9,587 nucleotides of DNA from Tannerella sp. (GTDB lineage Bacteria; Bacteroidota; Bacteroidia; Bacteroidales; Tannerellaceae). Within the stretch, counting starts at the first letter, position 1; each line of letters opens with the position of its first letter. Both the position numbers and the translations under genes were made by a program. The stretch is taken from positions 1-9,587 of the forward strand of contig JAITQL010000046.1 in NCBI GenBank assembly GCA_031288935.1. Reading direction: 5' to 3'. This document shows, one piece after another, positions 7,382 through 9,587 of the stretch. A model generated the notes under the pieces. The model had not been told where the DNA came from. It saw only the letters and a list, made by a program, of their open reading frames with translations, and made no database searches.

Positions 7382-7413
7382 CAAAATTAAGCATAAAATA
7401 ACGTTTTCCCAAA
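7382..7413 (-). promoter_or_regulatory. Bacteroides-type promoter of the aroA operon
   Basis: Read leftward, TTTG (7413-7410) and TAATTTTG (7389-7382) are separated by exactly 20 nt, a full match to the Bacteroidota consensus. Transcription would begin near 7378, giving a leader of about 57 nt that contains the C5/G5 hairpin. The element supports the shorter aroA start at 7321. Confidence 0.75.
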
Positions 7414-7557
7414 ATCGAATTGAGCCGCCATTTAAATTTTTGAAAACACGGGATTTCCTGTTTGGGCATCCGGAGTAAAGAAAAAGCCGCTTCCGGGTAA
7501 AATATAAGTTGTTGTATAGTTAATTCGCGTTAATCATGATAAATTTGTTTTTCCCGA
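7414..7557. other. Middle of the divergent intergenic region
   Basis: This AT-rich stretch between the two divergent promoters contains no gene I can support. It has a weak inverted repeat CCGGA/TCCGG (7470-7474 and 7492-7496) with a 17-nt loop, and a palindrome ATCATGAT near 7533-7540 upstream of the lipoprotein promoter. Either could be a regulator site, but neither matches a site I know. Confidence 0.3.
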
Positions 7558-7589
7558 TTTCCTGTATACAGAAAAAAAATTTAGCTTTG
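7558..7589 (+). promoter_or_regulatory. Bacteroides-type promoter of the TPR/OmpA-like lipoprotein gene
   Basis: The -7 element TAGCTTTG (7582-7589) matches TAnnTTTG. Exactly 20 nt upstream is TTTC (7558-7561), one base off the TTTG consensus. Transcription would start near 7594, giving an AT-rich leader of about 75 nt. No clear Shine-Dalgarno precedes the ATG at 7668, a common feature of this phylum. Confidence 0.6.
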
Positions 7590-7667
7590 CACAAAAATGG
7601 AGAAACAAACTTTATTGCATTAATATAGGAACAATAGAAAAATAATATTAACTAAATTACAGTCATT

Positions 7668-9359
7668 ATGAGAAAGAAAATCTTTTTGCCATTCTTTGCA
7701 ATGGCCGCTATTTTTGCGCTTGTTTCCTGTTCGGGGAAACTGAAACCGTTATCGGAGCAATACATTAAAGCAGATCCCCAGCCGTTGGAAGCGATTGGCG
7801 GACAAGTGCCGGTTACTGTCAGTATTACGTATCCAGCCAAGTGGTTTAACAAAAACGCCGTCGTAACCGTTACGCCGGTACTGCGTTATGCATCGGGCGA
7901 GACATGGGGCACTGCTTACACGTATCAGGGAGAAAAAGTAAAAGCAAACAATCAATCCATTCCTTACACGGCCGGTGGAAACGTGACTTTGAAATCGTCA
8001 TTCAAGTACAAACCCGAAATGAAAAAGTCGGAACTGTACCTGACGTTCGATGCCAAAATCAAAAACAAGACCGTGAAGCTGCCGGATATCAAAATTGCAG
8101 ACGGCGTGGTCGCTACTTCGGCTTTGGCAGATGCAGGCACGGCTACCCCGGCTATCGGTCCGGACAAATTCCAGCGGATTATCAAGGAGGCTTACGATGC
8201 AAACATCCTCTTCTTGATTCAACAGGCCGAGTTGCGTTCAAAAGAGTTGAACAAGGGAGAAATAAATGAGTGGAAAGACTTGGTTGAAAATGCTTATGAA
8301 GCGCCGAACCAGAATGTTTCCGTTGAAGTATCAGCCTATGCTTCTCCTGATGGAGGTTTAAAATTGAACGACGCACTGGCCGGAAAACGTGAAACCAATA
8401 CTTCCAAGTATTTGGCCAAAGAATTGAAGAAACGTAAAATCGACGTGCCCGTAGATGCTCATTACACGGCTCAAGACTGGGAAGGTTTCCAGGAATTGGT
8501 GTCGAAATCGAATCTTCAGGACAAAGATCTCGTTTTGCGCGTCCTCTCCATGTACAAGGATCCGGAAGAAAGAGAACGTGAAATCAAAAATATCTCATCG
8601 GTATTCAAATCGCTGGCAGATGAAATTCTTCCGCAATTGCGCCGTTCACGTCTGATTGCCAACATTGAAATCATCGGCAAGTCTGACGAGGAAATCAGCA
8701 GCCTGGCTCAAAGCAATCCGAGTGCATTGAATATCGAGGAACTGCTTTATGCAGCAACTCTGACCAAGAGCGCTACCGATAAGGAAGCCATCTATAATAA
8801 GGCCAGCCAGTTGTTCCCGAGTGACTACCGTACATGGAACAATGTAGGGACACAACGTTTTGCTGCGGGCGATTTGACCAAGGCAGAAGAATTGTTCAAC
8901 AAGGCCAACGGTGTAAAGAGCAGCAGCGAGTCGAATCTCAACCTGGGCTTGATCGCGTTGACGAAAGGTGATATTTCCAAGGCTCAGCAGTTGATTGGTG
9001 GCGCTTCGAGTGTGCCTGAACTGGGTGAAGCGTTGGGTGTACTCTATCTGGAACAGGGCGAATATGCCAAGGCGGTCAGTTCGTTCGGCGCAACCAAGAG
9101 CAACAATGCTGCGTTGGCTCAAATCCTGACAAAGGATTACAGCAAGGCGTCTCAAACATTGAACGCGGTTGCCGGTTCGGATGCCATTACCGATTATCTG
9201 AAAGCGGTTGTGGCTGCCCGTACAAACGATACAAACGGCGTTATCAACAACCTGAAAGCCGCTATCGCCAAGAAACCTGCGCTGGCAAAAGAAGCAGCGC
9301 TTGACCTGGAGTTTGCCAAGTATGCAACCAACTCCTCATTTACCGGCCTGGTGAAATAA
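7668..9359 (+). CDS. Envelope lipoprotein with OmpA-like segment and TPR-like repeats
   Basis: The 563-residue product begins with a lipoprotein signal (MRKK, hydrophobic run, LVSC), so it should be lipidated at Cys21. The residues after it (SGKLK) lack the acidic surface-export signal of Bacteroidota lipoproteins, which suggests it faces the periplasm. Residues about 30-145 form a beta-rich domain (VPVTVSITYPAKWF, then VTLKSSFKYKPEM). Residues about 214-260 resemble the OmpA C-terminal fold: VEVSAYASPDGG, N234, LAGKRE and SKYLAKELK. It continues with DWEGFQELV, DPEEREREI and ILPQLRRSR, a layout seen in other Bacteroidota OmpA-like envelope proteins. Residues about 370-520 carry degenerate TPR-like helical pairs (WNNVGTQRFAAGDLTKAEELF, LNLGLIALTKGDISKAQQL, ALGVLYLEQGEYAKAVSSF). 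A structural or scaffold role between peptidoglycan and outer membrane is plausible; the exact function is unknown. It is monocistronic, with its own promoter and a strong terminator 35 nt after the stop. Confidence 0.9.
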   Translation: MRKKIFLPFFAMAAIFALVSCSGKLKPLSEQYIKADPQPLEAIGGQVPVTVSITYPAKWFNKNAVVTVTPVLRYASGETWGTAYTYQGEKVKANNQSIPYTAGGNVTLKSSFKYKPEMKKSELYLTFDAKIKNKTVKLPDIKIADGVVATSALADAGTATPAIGPDKFQRIIKEAYDANILFLIQQAELRSKELNKGEINEWKDLVENAYEAPNQNVSVEVSAYASPDGGLKLNDALAGKRETNTSKYLAKELKKRKIDVPVDAHYTAQDWEGFQELVSKSNLQDKDLVLRVLSMYKDPEEREREIKNISSVFKSLADEILPQLRRSRLIANIEIIGKSDEEISSLAQSNPSALNIEELLYAATLTKSATDKEAIYNKASQLFPSDYRTWNNVGTQRFAAGDLTKAEELFNKANGVKSSSESNLNLGLIALTKGDISKAQQLIGGASSVPELGEALGVLYLEQGEYAKAVSSFGATKSNNAALAQILTKDYSKASQTLNAVAGSDAITDYLKAVVAARTNDTNGVINNLKAAIAKKPALAKEAALDLEFAKYATNSSFTGLVK

Positions 9360-9394
9360 CCGGAATAACAGGTAGTCTATCATTGTAAATATTG

Positions 9395-9433
9395 AAAGGC
9401 GGAAGTTCCCGATCGGGTTTTCCGCCTTTTTTT
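9395..9433 (+). terminator. Intrinsic terminator after the lipoprotein gene
   Basis: Arms AAAGGCGGAA (9395-9404) and TTCCGCCTTT (9420-9429) pair perfectly. An inner CCC/GGG stem closes on GATC (9408-9417), and the right arm runs into seven T residues (9427-9433). The structure lies 35 nt past the stop at 9359. Confidence 0.9.
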
Positions 9434-9440
9434 GTGTGCC

Positions 9441-9557
9441 AGTACATCTGTATTGTTGAAAAATACATGTGCACTTTGTGAAAGTACAGGTGTACTATTG
9501 AAAAGTGCAGGTAAAAGTGCACCTGTATTATTGAAGAGTACCTGTGTGCTTGATAAA
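9441..9557. repeat. Tandem array of 21-bp dyad-containing units
   Basis: Units begin at 9441, 9462, 9483, 9504, 9516 and 9537. All are 21 bp except the fourth, which is cut to 12 bp. Each full unit carries a 12-bp imperfect dyad of form RTRCANNTGYAY (for example GTACAGGTGTAC at 9484-9495), most followed by an AT-rich TTGAA-type spacer. The sixth copy, GTACCTGTGTGC, is the most degenerate. There are no unique spacers, so it is not a CRISPR. The tract is open in two leftward frames only because 21 is a multiple of three. Whether it regulates a gene to the right of the window is unknown. Confidence 0.75.
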
Positions 9558-9587
9558 ATAATAGACGTAATCAACCCGAATTGTCCA

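Noticed and set aside
7322..7384. Longer aroA start at 7384
   Set aside because: The extra 21 codons start inside the -7 promoter element and cross the leader hairpin. The family begins at the ATG at 7321.
8646..9155. 169-codon minus-strand ORF
   Set aside because: It is antisense to the TPR part of the lipoprotein gene and has no motif or initiation signal.
9441..9557. CRISPR array
   Set aside because: Units are directly abutting and divergent, with no unique spacers and no cas gene in the window.
9340..9574. Two minus-strand ORFs (60 and 64 codons) with heptad-like repeats
   Set aside because: They are translations of the 21-bp DNA repeat in two frames and cross the terminator. Both frames being open points to repeat structure, not coding.

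Overview
The window looks like chromosomal DNA of a Bacteroidales bacterium (phylum Bacteroidota). Three promoters fit the Bacteroides-type pattern TTTG, about 20 nt, TAnnTTTG. The leader of the 3' lipoprotein gene is AT-rich and lacks a clear Shine-Dalgarno. The large protein ends in a type IX secretion (T9SS) C-terminal sorting domain, a system confined to this phylum. A Tannerella/Porphyromonas/Parabacteroides-like host is plausible, but the genus cannot be settled from sequence alone.

Layout. Positions 1-289 are non-coding and hold a degenerate repeat with a 21/42-bp period, including a dyad that could terminate the leftward gene. Positions 290-4461 (minus) form a probable two-gene unit: a 94-codon ORF with a near-perfect promoter and ribosome binding site, overlapping by ATGA the start of a 1296-residue secreted surface protein. 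That protein has a signal peptide, an IgGFc-binding-like N-terminal region, Ig/cadherin-like middle segments and a T9SS tail. Positions 4462-4784 are intergenic, with that promoter and several hairpins. Positions 4785-7321 (minus) are a tight operon: aroA (EPSP synthase), a small membrane-anchored protein with a CCxxHxxC motif, and a ZnuB-like metal ABC permease. It is read from a near-perfect promoter at 7382-7413. Positions 7322-7667 are a divergent promoter region. Positions 7668-9359 (plus) encode a 563-residue lipoprotein with an OmpA-like segment and TPR-like repeats, closed by a strong intrinsic terminator at 9395-9433. Positions 9441-9557 carry a second, unrelated array of 21-bp units, each built on a short dyad.

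How the genes may work together. The aroA operon pairs a core shikimate enzyme with a metal-uptake permease and a small putative metal-binding protein; this looks like a conserved gene neighbourhood rather than one pathway. The large T9SS cargo protein and the lipoprotein both belong to the cell envelope but form separate transcription units. Nothing here proves a new defence or mobile system. The least explained items are the 94-codon ORF coupled to the T9SS protein, the CCxxHxxC protein next to the permease, and the two 21-bp-period repeat tracts.
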